This document shows, piece after piece, positions 18,089-27,073 of a stretch of DNA of 57,636 nt. Location of the stretch: contig UCJD01000010.1 of NCBI GenBank assembly GCA_900472605.1, positions 22,775 to 80,410 on the forward strand, given 5' to 3'. The number at the start of each line of letters is the position of its first letter. The first letter of the stretch is position 1. A program made the position numbers and the translations under genes. The notes below the pieces were generated by a model. The model did no database searches, was not told the DNA's origin, and saw only the letters and a program-made list of their open reading frames with translations. Source of the stretch: Hyphomicrobiales bacterium. GTDB lineage: Bacteria > Pseudomonadota > Alphaproteobacteria > Rhizobiales > Rhizobiaceae.

Positions 18089-20410
18089 TTAAGCCGCGCT
18101 GTCGGGGATCAGCAGCGAGATCACCGTGCCGATCGCCTCGCGCGAGCGTATCTTCATGCGCCCGCCGTGCAGCGTCGTCAGAGACCGCGAGATGGCGAGC
18201 CCGAGTCCGGAGCCACCGTTGCTCTTCGCATACTGGTTCTGGACCTGTTCGAAGGGCTGGCCAATCTTGCTGAGTGCCGTGGTTGGAATGCCGATGCCGG
18301 TATCGGCGATCGTCAACATAACGCCACCGGATGTCCGGCGCGTGCGTACCGCGATCCGACCGCCTTCGTCGGTGAACTTCACGGCATTGGAAAGCAGGTT
18401 CAGCAGGATCTGTTTCATCGCGCGGCGATCGGCGGTCAGCGTCATGCCATCGCAGATGCGCTGCTGGATCTCGATCCGCTTTTCGCTGGCCGGGATCGCG
18501 GTGAAGCGCAGGCTTTCCTCGATGAGTGGCGCGAGGTCGATCGTCTCGCACTGAAGCTTCATGTGTCCCGCCTCGATCTTCGACATGTCGAGAATGTCGT
18601 TGATGACGTTGAGCAGGTGACGGCCGCTGTGGTGGATGTCGCGGGCATATTCGTCGTACTTGGCCGAGCCGAGCGGGCCGAACATCTCGTCCTGCAATAT
18701 CTCGGAGAAGCCGAGGATGGCGTTGAGCGGCGTCCGCAGCTCGTGAGACATGTTGGCTAGGAATTCCGACTTCGCCTTGTTGGCGGCCTCTGCCCGTTCC
18801 TTTTCAGCGAGATAATTGGCATTGGCGAGCGACAGCGCCGATTTCTGGCTCTCCAGCGTCTGCCGCGAGGAAGAGAGGTCGCCGATCGTCGCCATCAGGC
18901 GGCGTTCGGAATCGCGCAGGCGCTCCTGATTGCGCTTCAGAAGCGTGATGTCGGTGCCGACGGAAACCATGCCGCCGTCGCGGGTGCGCCGCTCGTTGAT
19001 CTGCAGCCAGCGCTCGTCGGCTAGCTGCACTTCGCTGGTGCGCGAGTAGCCGTTGCCGTGGGCGTCGGCGATCCGGCGTTCGATGACGGGGCGGGCCGCA
19101 GCGGCGTTCACCGCGGCGCGCTCGGTGCCCGGCACCAGCACGCTGTCGGGAAGGCCGTAGGCCTGCTGGAAGTGCGTGTTGCACATCACCAGCCGGTCGT
19201 TCTTGTCCCACAGCACGAAGGCTTCCGACGTGCTCTCGATCGCGTCCGCCAGCCGCTGGTCGGCTTCGGCGTAACGCTGCGCCAGTCGGTGCTGTTCGGT
19301 CACGTCCATGGCGATGCCGATCATGTGTACCTGGCCGGCATTGGTGCGGATGACCTGTGCGCGGGCGCGCATCCAGACATAGTGGCCGGCGGCGTGGCGC
19401 ATGCGGAAGATCTGGTCGATCTGCTCCGCGTCGCCACGCGCGACGGAACGGGCGATCTCGTAAATGCCGCTGTCGTCGGGGTGCATCAGCCGGGCCGCGT
19501 CGCCGAAGCACATATTGCCGTCTCCACCAGGCAGACCGAGCATCTGGTACATCGAGCGCGACCAGAAGAATTCGCGGCGGTCGAAATCGAAATCCCAGAG
19601 GCCGCAACGGCCGCGCGACAGCGCGGTCTCGACCCGCTGGTTGGATTCGACGAAGATCTCGTCGGCATGGCGTGCACGCCGGACCTGCATGTAATAGGCG
19701 TAGAGGATGACGAGGAGGATGGAGGAAATACCGGCAAATAGCGTGACGTTGAGCGTCAGCTCCTCGCGCCACAGCTGGCTGATGCGGTCGAGCGAGGTTG
19801 CCGCCACCACATAGCCGCCGCTATCGCCGATGAGCGTGATCTGGGCGTAGTGCGGTCGTCCGGCAATGGTGGTTTCGATCACGCCCGCCCGATCGCCGAA
19901 GCGTCGGATCGCCGACACCTCGGAGAAGAAATCGCCGATGCCGGCGCCAACATAGGCGGCACCAGCGGCGGACGCCGCGAAGACCTTGCCGCTCGACTGT
20001 ACGAGCAGAACGAAGGCGTCGTCATCAAGACGGTCCTGCGGCAGGAAGCGGGCGAGGCGGGCCTGGCCTTCGGCCGCGTTGCCACTGTCGAAGATCGCGG
20101 CGGAATCGGCGAATGCCGCAGCGGCGGTGGCGGCTGCGAGTGCCGTGGAGTGGCGGGCGGCGGCCTGCATGCGGTCGTGCTCGGAGAGCATTCCGAAGAA
20201 ATGCGAGGCTGCGACAACCGTCAAAAATGCAACGATAAGGATAGGAATGGCGCGCTTCAGCACGGCCTCGGCATGCGTGTAATTTCGGGAAGATGATTGT
20301 CGCGAGGTCGCGGAGGCCTTGCCGGTGAAGCTTTCACGCCAGGCGCGGAAGCTTTCGAAATCGACACGCAGCCGTCCTTCGGCCACGGTTGCCCGCCGCA
20401 CGTTCATCAT
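18089..20410 (-). CDS. pleC: PAS-domain hybrid-free sensor kinase, PleC/PdhS type
   Basis: A 773-residue kinase. One helix lies at about 53-73 and a second at about 219-240, bounding a periplasmic sensor; two PAS domains follow (about 262-374 and 386-492), then a coiled coil, the phosphoacceptor His556 in LANMSHELRTPLNAILGF, and the ATPase elements NLLSNAVKFT, ADTGIGIP and GSGLGLAIS. The H-box region is that of the PleC/DivJ/PdhS kinases that act on DivK upstream of CtrA in alphaproteobacteria. From memory the S. meliloti pleC gene is next to glnE, which supports the name, but the family has several paralogs. Start is the first of two adjacent ATG codons after AAGG. Confidence 0.72.
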   Translation of the reverse strand: MMNVRRATVAEGRLRVDFESFRAWRESFTGKASATSRQSSSRNYTHAEAVLKRAIPILIVAFLTVVAASHFFGMLSEHDRMQAAARHSTALAAATAAAAFADSAAIFDSGNAAEGQARLARFLPQDRLDDDAFVLLVQSSGKVFAASAAGAAYVGAGIGDFFSEVSAIRRFGDRAGVIETTIAGRPHYAQITLIGDSGGYVVAATSLDRISQLWREELTLNVTLFAGISSILLVILYAYYMQVRRARHADEIFVESNQRVETALSRGRCGLWDFDFDRREFFWSRSMYQMLGLPGGDGNMCFGDAARLMHPDDSGIYEIARSVARGDAEQIDQIFRMRHAAGHYVWMRARAQVIRTNAGQVHMIGIAMDVTEQHRLAQRYAEADQRLADAIESTSEAFVLWDKNDRLVMCNTHFQQAYGLPDSVLVPGTERAAVNAAAARPVIERRIADAHGNGYSRTSEVQLADERWLQINERRTRDGGMVSVGTDITLLKRNQERLRDSERRLMATIGDLSSSRQTLESQKSALSLANANYLAEKERAEAANKAKSEFLANMSHELRTPLNAILGFSEILQDEMFGPLGSAKYDEYARDIHHSGRHLLNVINDILDMSKIEAGHMKLQCETIDLAPLIEESLRFTAIPASEKRIEIQQRICDGMTLTADRRAMKQILLNLLSNAVKFTDEGGRIAVRTRRTSGGVMLTIADTGIGIPTTALSKIGQPFEQVQNQYAKSNGGSGLGLAISRSLTTLHGGRMKIRSREAIGTVISLLIPDSAA

Positions 20411-20590
20411 TTTCTAGCCTTGATCCCTCGTGATTCGCTGCGCCGCTCGCCCGAACCTGGTTCAATGAATCACTGGCGATTCGCCTTGTCCAGAGGAAAA
20501 GGTAAAAATCTGTTAACCGATTCTAAGTGCTGATTTTTCCAGCATGCTTGGGAGGCGGCTTCGACAGGCTCGGCCGCCTCGCTGTGCAAA

Positions 20591-23239
20591 TCACCCCTTG
20601 AGGGTGCGCTCGACGATGTCGCGGACATCGGTCGATAGTGCTGGCGCTTCGGCGATCTCGCTCAGGGCCTTGCGTGCGTGTTCGGCTCTTGCTGGCTCCA
20701 GCGAGCGCCAGGACCGCATCGAAGTCAGGATGCGCGCGGCCAACTGTGGGTTGCGCACGTCGATATCGAGGATCTCGCGGGCGAGGAAGCGGTAGCCCTC
20801 TCCATCCGCGCGTCCGAAGCCGGTTGGGTTGCCGAAGGCGAACGTGCCGACGAGCGAGCGTACACGATTGGGGTTGGTCCGCTTGAAGAGCGGATGATCG
20901 ATCAGCTTGATGACGCGATCGAGCGCCTTGGCGCCCGGAATTGTCGCCTGCACGGAGAACCATTTGTCCATGACCAGCGCGTTATCGGCGAAGCGATCAT
21001 GGAAGGTCGAGAGGGCCGCGGCCGCCTCGCTGCTGTCGGGGAAGCGGTGCGCGAGGATCGTCAGCGCCTGCATCAGATCCGTCATGTTGTTGGCGGCGTC
21101 AAAGGCGGCCTTTGCCCGATCAGGCGTGTTCTCGGCGTAGGACAGATAGGTGAGGGCGCTGTTGCGCAGGGCGCGGCGTCCGGCGTTCTTGGCGTCGGGG
21201 CTGAAATCGCCGGGCGTGGTCATGCTGTCGTAGAGTGCTGCGAAGACGGTCTTTCCGGCATCTGCGACCTGCTGCAGCACGGCGGAGCGGCCGGCATGGA
21301 TGGCGTCTGGATCGTTGTTGCCGCCGAGTTCGCGGGCGATGTCGGATTCGCTGGGGAGCGCCAGCGCCTGGGCGCGGAAGGCGGGCTCCAGCGTTTCGTC
21401 TGCCGCTGCCGCAAGCAGCGCCTCGACAAAGTCCTTGGAGGCGACGACGGGCTTGCCGTCACGCGCATCGCGAGCGGCTGCAAGCAGCGTCGGCAATGCG
21501 AGATCGGTCAGCGCCTGCCAGCGCGCGAAGTGATCGGTCTCGTGGCGGGCGAGAAGCGCCAGATCCGTGGGCGACTGGTCGAAATGCAGGTTGATCGGGG
21601 CCGAGAAGCTGCGGTTGATCGATACGATCGGCCGCGAGCCGATGCCCTTGAAGGTGGCTTTCTGGCTGCGCTCGGTCAGATGCAGCACGTTGTCGCCATA
21701 CTCGGCGCCATCGACCGAGGAAGGCTCGAGCGGCGTGCCGTCTTCGGCAAAGAGAGCGATGCTGAGCGGAATGTGCATCGGCTTCTTGTCGCTCTGGCCG
21801 GGCGTTGCCGGAACCATCTGCTCGAGCGACAGCGTGAAACTCTTGGCGGCGGCGTCATAGCTGCCGGATGCAGTGACGAGCGGCGTGCCGGCCTGATGAT
21901 ACCAGAGCGAGAACTGCGTCAGATCGCGTCCGCTGGCATCCTCGAAGCATTTGACGAAGTCCTCGATCGTCACGGCCTGGCCGTCATGGCGATCAAAATA
22001 GAGATCCATGCCCTTCTTGAACAGGTCCTTGCCGAGCAGCGTCGCGATCATGCGCGTGACTTCGCTGCCCTTTTCGTAGACTGTCGTCGTGTAGAAATTG
22101 TTGATTTCGCGGTATGTCGTCGGGCGTACCGGATGCGCCAGTGGGCCACCGTCCTCGGGGAACTGTTCGGATTTCAGATGACGCACTTCGGCGATGCGCT
22201 TGACCGGGCGCGAGCGCATGTCGGCCGAGAACTCGTGATCGCGATAGACAGTCAGGCCTTCCTTCAGGCACAGCTGGAACCAGTCGCGGCAGGTGATGCG
22301 GTTACCGGTCCAGTTGTGGAAGTATTCGTGCGCGATGATCGCTTCGATATTCGCGTAATCCTGGTCGGTCGCGGTTTCCGGATCGGCGAGCACGTACTTG
22401 TCGTTGAAGACGTTTAGACCCTTGTTCTCCATGGCGCCCATGTTGAAGTCTGAGACGGCGACGATCTGGAAGATGTTCAGGTCATATTCGCGGCCGAACC
22501 GCTCTTCGTCCCATTTCATCGAGCGCTTCAGCGCGTCCATGGCATAGGCTGCGCGCGCTTCCTTACCGTGCTCGACATAGATCTTCAACGCGACTTCGTT
22601 GCCGGACATGGTTTCGAACGTGTCTTCGACGACACCGAGGTCGCCGGCAACCAGCGCGAAGAGATAGCTCGGCTTCGGATGCGGATCGAACCAGGCGGCG
22701 AATGCGCGGCCCTCGTCATAGCCGGCGCCGCCGAGGAAGTTGCCGTTGGACAGCATGACCGGGTTGGCGGCCTTGTCGCCGATGATGGTGATCGTGTAGG
22801 GCGCGAGAACGTCTGGACGATCGGGGAAATAGGTGATGCGGCGGAAGCCCTCGGCCTCGCACTGGGTGCAATAGACGCCGTTGGTGCGATAGAGGCCCAT
22901 CAGCTTGGTGTTGGCCTCGGGATTGATGATCGTGGTGATCGTCAGCTCGAACGGCTTGGATTTCGGCAGGTCGCGGATCGTCAAGCTGTCCGGCGTCGCC
23001 GTGTATTGGCTGGCCTTCATTTCTGTCTGGTCGAAGAGCAGGCCGGACAAAGCGAGTTCGTCACCGTCCAGAACAAGCGGCGCCTTGGGATCGGCGCCCT
23101 TGCGGCGGTGGAAGATAAGGCGGGCATCTACCTTGGTTGCGGTCGGGTCCAGTTCAAACGTCAGATCCACGCGCTCGAGTTCGAAATCGGTGGGGCGGTA
23201 ATCTGCCAGATTGATGACCTGGCCGGTATCTGTGCGCAT
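20591..23239 (-). CDS. pepN: aminopeptidase N (M1 family)
   Basis: An 882-residue zinc aminopeptidase that removes N-terminal residues from peptides. The exopeptidase motif GAMEN is at 268-272 and the zinc site HEYFHNW has His304 and His308, with Glu327 as third ligand. Length is that of the proteobacterial PepN. I chose the ATG behind AGGGA (MRTDTGQV); a frame extension of 16 residues upstream lacks a binding site. It is transcribed toward the kinase gene, 180 bases away. Confidence 0.94.
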   Translation of the reverse strand: MRTDTGQVINLADYRPTDFELERVDLTFELDPTATKVDARLIFHRRKGADPKAPLVLDGDELALSGLLFDQTEMKASQYTATPDSLTIRDLPKSKPFELTITTIINPEANTKLMGLYRTNGVYCTQCEAEGFRRITYFPDRPDVLAPYTITIIGDKAANPVMLSNGNFLGGAGYDEGRAFAAWFDPHPKPSYLFALVAGDLGVVEDTFETMSGNEVALKIYVEHGKEARAAYAMDALKRSMKWDEERFGREYDLNIFQIVAVSDFNMGAMENKGLNVFNDKYVLADPETATDQDYANIEAIIAHEYFHNWTGNRITCRDWFQLCLKEGLTVYRDHEFSADMRSRPVKRIAEVRHLKSEQFPEDGGPLAHPVRPTTYREINNFYTTTVYEKGSEVTRMIATLLGKDLFKKGMDLYFDRHDGQAVTIEDFVKCFEDASGRDLTQFSLWYHQAGTPLVTASGSYDAAAKSFTLSLEQMVPATPGQSDKKPMHIPLSIALFAEDGTPLEPSSVDGAEYGDNVLHLTERSQKATFKGIGSRPIVSINRSFSAPINLHFDQSPTDLALLARHETDHFARWQALTDLALPTLLAAARDARDGKPVVASKDFVEALLAAAADETLEPAFRAQALALPSESDIARELGGNNDPDAIHAGRSAVLQQVADAGKTVFAALYDSMTTPGDFSPDAKNAGRRALRNSALTYLSYAENTPDRAKAAFDAANNMTDLMQALTILAHRFPDSSEAAAALSTFHDRFADNALVMDKWFSVQATIPGAKALDRVIKLIDHPLFKRTNPNRVRSLVGTFAFGNPTGFGRADGEGYRFLAREILDIDVRNPQLAARILTSMRSWRSLEPARAEHARKALSEIAEAPALSTDVRDIVERTLKG

Positions 23240-23563
23240 GATATTCCCTGAGACCTTTAAACAATGCTTCGCAAACAGAGTGGGCACCCTGCCGTAAAAT
23301 TTGATTGGTATAATTACACTAAAGTCTGAACTAAAGCTAAAGCCAAGAGGCAGGATGGCAGGCGTTTTAGGGCTGCGAGCGTTGGAGATACTTGAGGCGC
23401 AATCTCAGGTGCGATGATCCGCTTCATATCTTGCGATGCGAGCGTTGAAGGGAGCCGTCGGTAAAAGCAGTGCCAAAATCGAGCATCTGGCGTTTTCACC
23501 TGTTCTTTACCAGAAACCCTGTCAAAGTGAGCATGCACCGAGTCCGGTGCGATCTCCCGACGT
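23240..23563. other. intergenic region between pepN and the EamA gene
   Basis: This 324-base divergent promoter region has no supportable gene. It is less GC-rich than the flanks. TGCGAGCGTTG occurs twice (near 23376 and 23436), and a TATAAT lies at 23309-23314 on the plus strand without a matching -35 element. An antisense reading frame runs from here into the EamA gene but has no family resemblance. Confidence 0.5.
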
Positions 23564-24523
23564 TTGATGGTGAATTCGCGAGTTTCTGACATGCGGCCGG
23601 TATTCGAAAACCCGATGCGAGGTATCGCGTGCAAGCTTGCCTCCGTCGTCTTCTTTCTGGCGATGCAGACCTTCATCAAGCTTGCAGGCGCCGGCATCCA
23701 GCCCGGCCAGGTTACTTTTTACAGGTCGTTTTTCGCATTGTTTCCGATCATGGTTTTTCTCGCCTATCGCGGACAGCTGAAGGCGTCGTTCTATACGGCC
23801 AATCCGGTAGGCCATCTCAAGCGCGGCACGCTTGGCATCATTTCGATGGGCTTGGGCTTTTATGGGCTGCTGCATCTGCCGTTGCCGGAGGCGATCGCGC
23901 TTGGTTATGCGATGCCGCTGATCGCCGTTGTCTTCGCAGCGCTGCTTCTTGGCGAGACGGTGCGCATCTACCGCTGGAGCGCGGTTTTTGTTGGCCTGAT
24001 TGGAGTGGCGATCGTGTCCTGGCCGAAGCTCACGCTGTTGCGTGATGGCGGTATGGAGACAGTGCAAGCAATCGGCGCGGTCACAGTGTTGCTGGCGTCC
24101 GTTCTTGGTGGTCTGGCGATGATCCAGGTCAGGAAGCTGGTCGAGGAAGAAAAGACCTCGACCATCGTGCTCTATTTCTCGATCACAGCCTCGGTCTTTT
24201 CGCTGTTCACCGTGCCTTTTGGCTGGGATTTGCTGGATCTTGTCCCGCAGCTTTATCTGATTGCCGCCGGCTTCTGCGGCGGCGTTGCGCAAATCCTGCT
24301 CACGGAAAGCTATCGCCACGCGGACGTCTCGACGATCGCGCCCTTCGAATATAGCTCAATCGTCTTGGGAAGCGTTCTCGCCTACTTTGTGTTCGACGAT
24401 ATTCCGACGACAAGCATGCTGATCGGAACCGCGATCATCGTCGCCGCGGGAATTTTTATCATCTACCGCGAGCATCAGCTTGAACTTGAGCGGGTGGCTG
24501 CGCGGAAGGCCAGCCCTCCATAA
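23564..24523 (+). CDS. EamA/DMT-family permease
   Basis: A 319-residue inner membrane protein with about ten hydrophobic helices arranged as two EamA repeats (roughly 20-150 and 165-300), the layout of drug/metabolite transporters of the RarD/YdcZ type. The substrate cannot be told from sequence. The start is uncertain: in-frame ATG codons also occur at residues 10 and 18 and none has a good ribosome binding site. It is monocistronic as far as can be seen. Confidence 0.82.
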   Translation: MMVNSRVSDMRPVFENPMRGIACKLASVVFFLAMQTFIKLAGAGIQPGQVTFYRSFFALFPIMVFLAYRGQLKASFYTANPVGHLKRGTLGIISMGLGFYGLLHLPLPEAIALGYAMPLIAVVFAALLLGETVRIYRWSAVFVGLIGVAIVSWPKLTLLRDGGMETVQAIGAVTVLLASVLGGLAMIQVRKLVEEEKTSTIVLYFSITASVFSLFTVPFGWDLLDLVPQLYLIAAGFCGGVAQILLTESYRHADVSTIAPFEYSSIVLGSVLAYFVFDDIPTTSMLIGTAIIVAAGIFIIYREHQLELERVAARKASPP

Positions 24524-24745
24524 CTCCCGCTCACGAAATCGTGCTGCTAACTGCCGCAAGAATAATGCATTTTCGATGCCCTTCGTCAGCAACCACAGAT
24601 TTTGAGGGTGGCGCGTAACGCTTGCGCATGCTTTTTTAAACGTGAACAATTTTCATTTATTTATACATCCTGATATTGAAAGTAAGTGGCGGCTTTACGT
24701 TGTTGATCTTGTGCGCAAGCAAGTCGAACGCCGTCCGGGAGACAA

Positions 24746-25612
24746 ATGCCGTTTACTGCTGCAGACCTGATAGCCGACCCGAAGTTCATCCTGGGTATCC
24801 GATTTCACGCAAGCCGCATGCGCAATATGTTCGATGCCGGGCCGAGGCTTGCACGCTTGCTGGCATCGCACCAGCGGTGGCTGCTCACGCAGATCGCCTA
24901 CGCGCTGAGCATCGAACGCGTCGATGGGGATCCAACGTCGGGACTGACGGCCACGGCACTCACAACCGAGATCACCGCTTTCAAGGCCGCAAGCCGCAAT
25001 ACCATTCTCAGCTACATCGACGAACTCGCCACCTACAGGTTCATCACCTGCGTTCCGGGCGAAGAGCGCAAGCGTCCGCGTCGTTACGAGGTGGCGGACA
25101 TCGCGCAGCAGGCTATGTTCAGTTGGGTCTGGTCAAATCTTTTGGCGCTGGATGTGCTCGATGACGGCGACAGGGCACAGCGGTTCCAGGAAAATCCTGA
25201 GCTGATGCGGCTGATGCAGCCACGCATCGCGCGGGATTGCGTGCGCGATGCGGCCTGGCGCGAGCCGCCGGAGCGGGTCGGCCTGTTCCTATGGAGCGAT
25301 GCCGGCGGGCTTATCGTCGACTACCTTATGTCGAAGATCGATCCTGATGAGCAACATCCCGAGCGCTTCGTCGTGGGGCCGCTCGATAGCAGGGCGCTGG
25401 CAGCCGACTTCATGATATCGCGCACGCATATGCAGCGCCTCTTCGCTAAGGCGGCGCAGGATGGCTGCATGGGGTGGGACGTCGATATGAAGAAGCCGTC
25501 GCTTTGGATATCGCGCGCGTTCGTCGAGGAATATTGCCAGTGGCAGGCGATCAAGTTCGCCTATGTCGATCAGGCGTTTCACGCTGCCGGCGAACTGTTG
25601 GGAGAGAGGTAG
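24746..25612 (+). CDS. orphan protein with two helix-turn-helix-like regions
   Basis: A 288-residue soluble protein with CGGGAG before the ATG. I do not recognise a named family. Residues about 65-118 look like a winged helix: a helix, SRNTILSYIDELATY as recognition helix, and a basic turn EERKRPRRY as wing. A second helix-turn-helix-like segment lies at about 213-240 (ALAADFMISRTHMQRLFAKA). This suggests a DNA-binding regulator with a duplicated reader or an N-terminal reader and a C-terminal HTH. No neighbour is an obvious target. The upstream 200 bases are AT-rich against the flanks. Confidence 0.6.
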   Translation: MPFTAADLIADPKFILGIRFHASRMRNMFDAGPRLARLLASHQRWLLTQIAYALSIERVDGDPTSGLTATALTTEITAFKAASRNTILSYIDELATYRFITCVPGEERKRPRRYEVADIAQQAMFSWVWSNLLALDVLDDGDRAQRFQENPELMRLMQPRIARDCVRDAAWREPPERVGLFLWSDAGGLIVDYLMSKIDPDEQHPERFVVGPLDSRALAADFMISRTHMQRLFAKAAQDGCMGWDVDMKKPSLWISRAFVEEYCQWQAIKFAYVDQAFHAAGELLGER

Positions 25613-25771
25613 GCCGCCGTGGCAGCGCTGGCGTGCTGCCTGATGCCGACGCCTCAGGACTCGCGATCGTAAGCTTCCGCCGCGCACACGGCTGCACGTA
25701 TATGCTCGATGGCTTCGATCTTGCAAAGAAGTGAGATGATGCGTGTCGTCATGAGAATAAGCCGATAAACG

Positions 25772-25796
25772 GCAGGGGCGGATGGCCGCGCCCTGC
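25772..25796 (-). terminator. hairpin after the small minus-strand gene
   Basis: GCAGGG and CCCTGC form a 6-bp stem with a GC-rich interior, just after the stop of the 63-residue reading frame. No T-run follows. Confidence 0.35.
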
Positions 25797-25798
25797 GC

Positions 25799-25990
25799 TC
25801 AATACTGCTGGAAATCCGCGAAGATGGCAGCGGGGCGCACGATGCGACCGCTCGCGCCAGTGCCACGAGCGATCATCTGCTCGTTGGTGGCGAAGCCGGT
25901 GCGGCAGTAGCTCTGCGTGGTGCGGCCGTTGCTGTTTGCGGTTCTCAATGTTTCAAATCTGCAGTGTATAGGACGACGAGTGTTGCTCAT
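25799..25990 (-). CDS. small hypothetical protein (63 aa)
   Basis: A 63-residue reading frame with AAGGAA placed 7 bases before its ATG and a hairpin after its stop. The protein is basic, rich in Arg, Thr and Ser, has two cysteines and no membrane segment. I recognise no family. It is listed because of the binding site and its isolation in an otherwise empty 515-base stretch; it may still be spurious. Confidence 0.4.
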   Translation of the reverse strand: MSNTRRPIHCRFETLRTANSNGRTTQSYCRTGFATNEQMIARGTGASGRIVRPAAIFADFQQY

Positions 25991-26129
25991 GGCCTTGGTT
26001 CCTTAGTGATTCCTCCCAAGACACAGCGCTAATATTGCAGCGCACAATAGATTTCACAAGGCGTGGGAATACGCGGCAGGTATGCGTAGTTAGCATGGGT
26101 GTCGTCGTAAATCTGTCAATCGTGGCTAT

Positions 26130-27014
26130 TTAGGAGGCAGAATTGATTTCTGTCAGTTTTGCCTGAAAAGACAATAAATCGTTCCAGGCCAAGCGCTTAT
26201 TGACCGGAGCCGTCAACAGATCCTGTGGATGCAGCGTGGCGATGGCCGGAATGAGGCGGTCGCCTGCGGCAATTTCGCGCCACTGGCCGCGCAAGCCGTG
26301 AATGGTGTCGCCCTCGCCGAAAAACACCCGCGCCGCGAAATTGCCGAGCAGGAGAATCACTTTCGGCTCGGCAAGCGCGATCTGTCGCTCGATGAAGGGA
26401 CGGCAGATGTCCATTTCCGCGGGCGAGGCGACGCGGTTGCCGGGCGGACGCCACGGAATGACCTGGGTCAGGAGGATGCCGTCGCGGTCGAGCCCGATCG
26501 CGGCAAGCATCTTGTCCAGCAGCTGGCCGGGGCGTCCGGCGAAAGGTTGTCCCTCGCGATCGTCCTCCGCGCCGGGCGCCGAGCCGATCATCATGATGCC
26601 GCTCGCAGCATCACCACTTGCAAAAATCGTCGAGCGCGCACTGTGCTTGAGATTGCAGCCGTTGAACGCCTCAAGAGCGGTTTTCAGCTCTATGAGCGAG
26701 CGCGCGCTTTCGGCGGCAAAGCGCGCCTGCTGGATCGCCTCGCCATCTGGGATCGCTGGCTGTGGCCGTTGCGCCGAACGCTCGGGTGCCGGCGTACTGC
26801 GCTGGGCGGAGGGCGTTGATGCGCGGGAAGCCGTCTCGCGTGCCTCGGGAGCCTGCGGGGTAGGGGCGGCGCTGCGGCGCGCCGCCTTCATCGCCTCGAA
26901 TTCGGCGAAGCGATCGACGGCCTCGTCCTCCAGCAACCACTCGACGCCGGCATCCGCATGGAAATGCAGAAGTGCTGCGAGTTCGCCCGGAGAGAGGTCG
27001 TTGACGGAGATCAT
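26130..27014 (-). CDS. uracil-DNA glycosylase, family 4/5-like
   Basis: A 294-residue protein with a low-complexity linker (about 40-95) and a UDG fold after it. Motif A is GSAPGAEDDREGQPFAGRPG (family 4 has GEAPG), followed by TQVIPWRPPG and a C-terminal HPQDLLT that corresponds to the HPS motif. It removes uracil from DNA. A Cys-x-Leu-Lys site (GCNLKHSAR) may supply an iron-sulfur ligand, but the full four-cysteine pattern is not evident. No ribosome binding site is visible before the ATG. Confidence 0.83.
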   Translation of the reverse strand: MISVNDLSPGELAALLHFHADAGVEWLLEDEAVDRFAEFEAMKAARRSAAPTPQAPEARETASRASTPSAQRSTPAPERSAQRPQPAIPDGEAIQQARFAAESARSLIELKTALEAFNGCNLKHSARSTIFASGDAASGIMMIGSAPGAEDDREGQPFAGRPGQLLDKMLAAIGLDRDGILLTQVIPWRPPGNRVASPAEMDICRPFIERQIALAEPKVILLLGNFAARVFFGEGDTIHGLRGQWREIAAGDRLIPAIATLHPQDLLTAPVNKRLAWNDLLSFQAKLTEINSAS

Positions 27015-27073
27015 GGCTACGACATTACCGAAGCTAAGGCCTCAATGAAAGTGCGCAGCCGACACATCCCGGC

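Noticed and set aside
20678..22417. 579-codon plus-strand frame opposite pepN
   Set aside because: Overlaps the zinc-site region of pepN on the other strand; composition of a shadow frame, rich in Arg and Gly with no domain.
23314..23697. 127-codon minus-strand frame between pepN and the EamA gene
   Set aside because: Half of it is antisense to the EamA gene and the rest shows no protein features.
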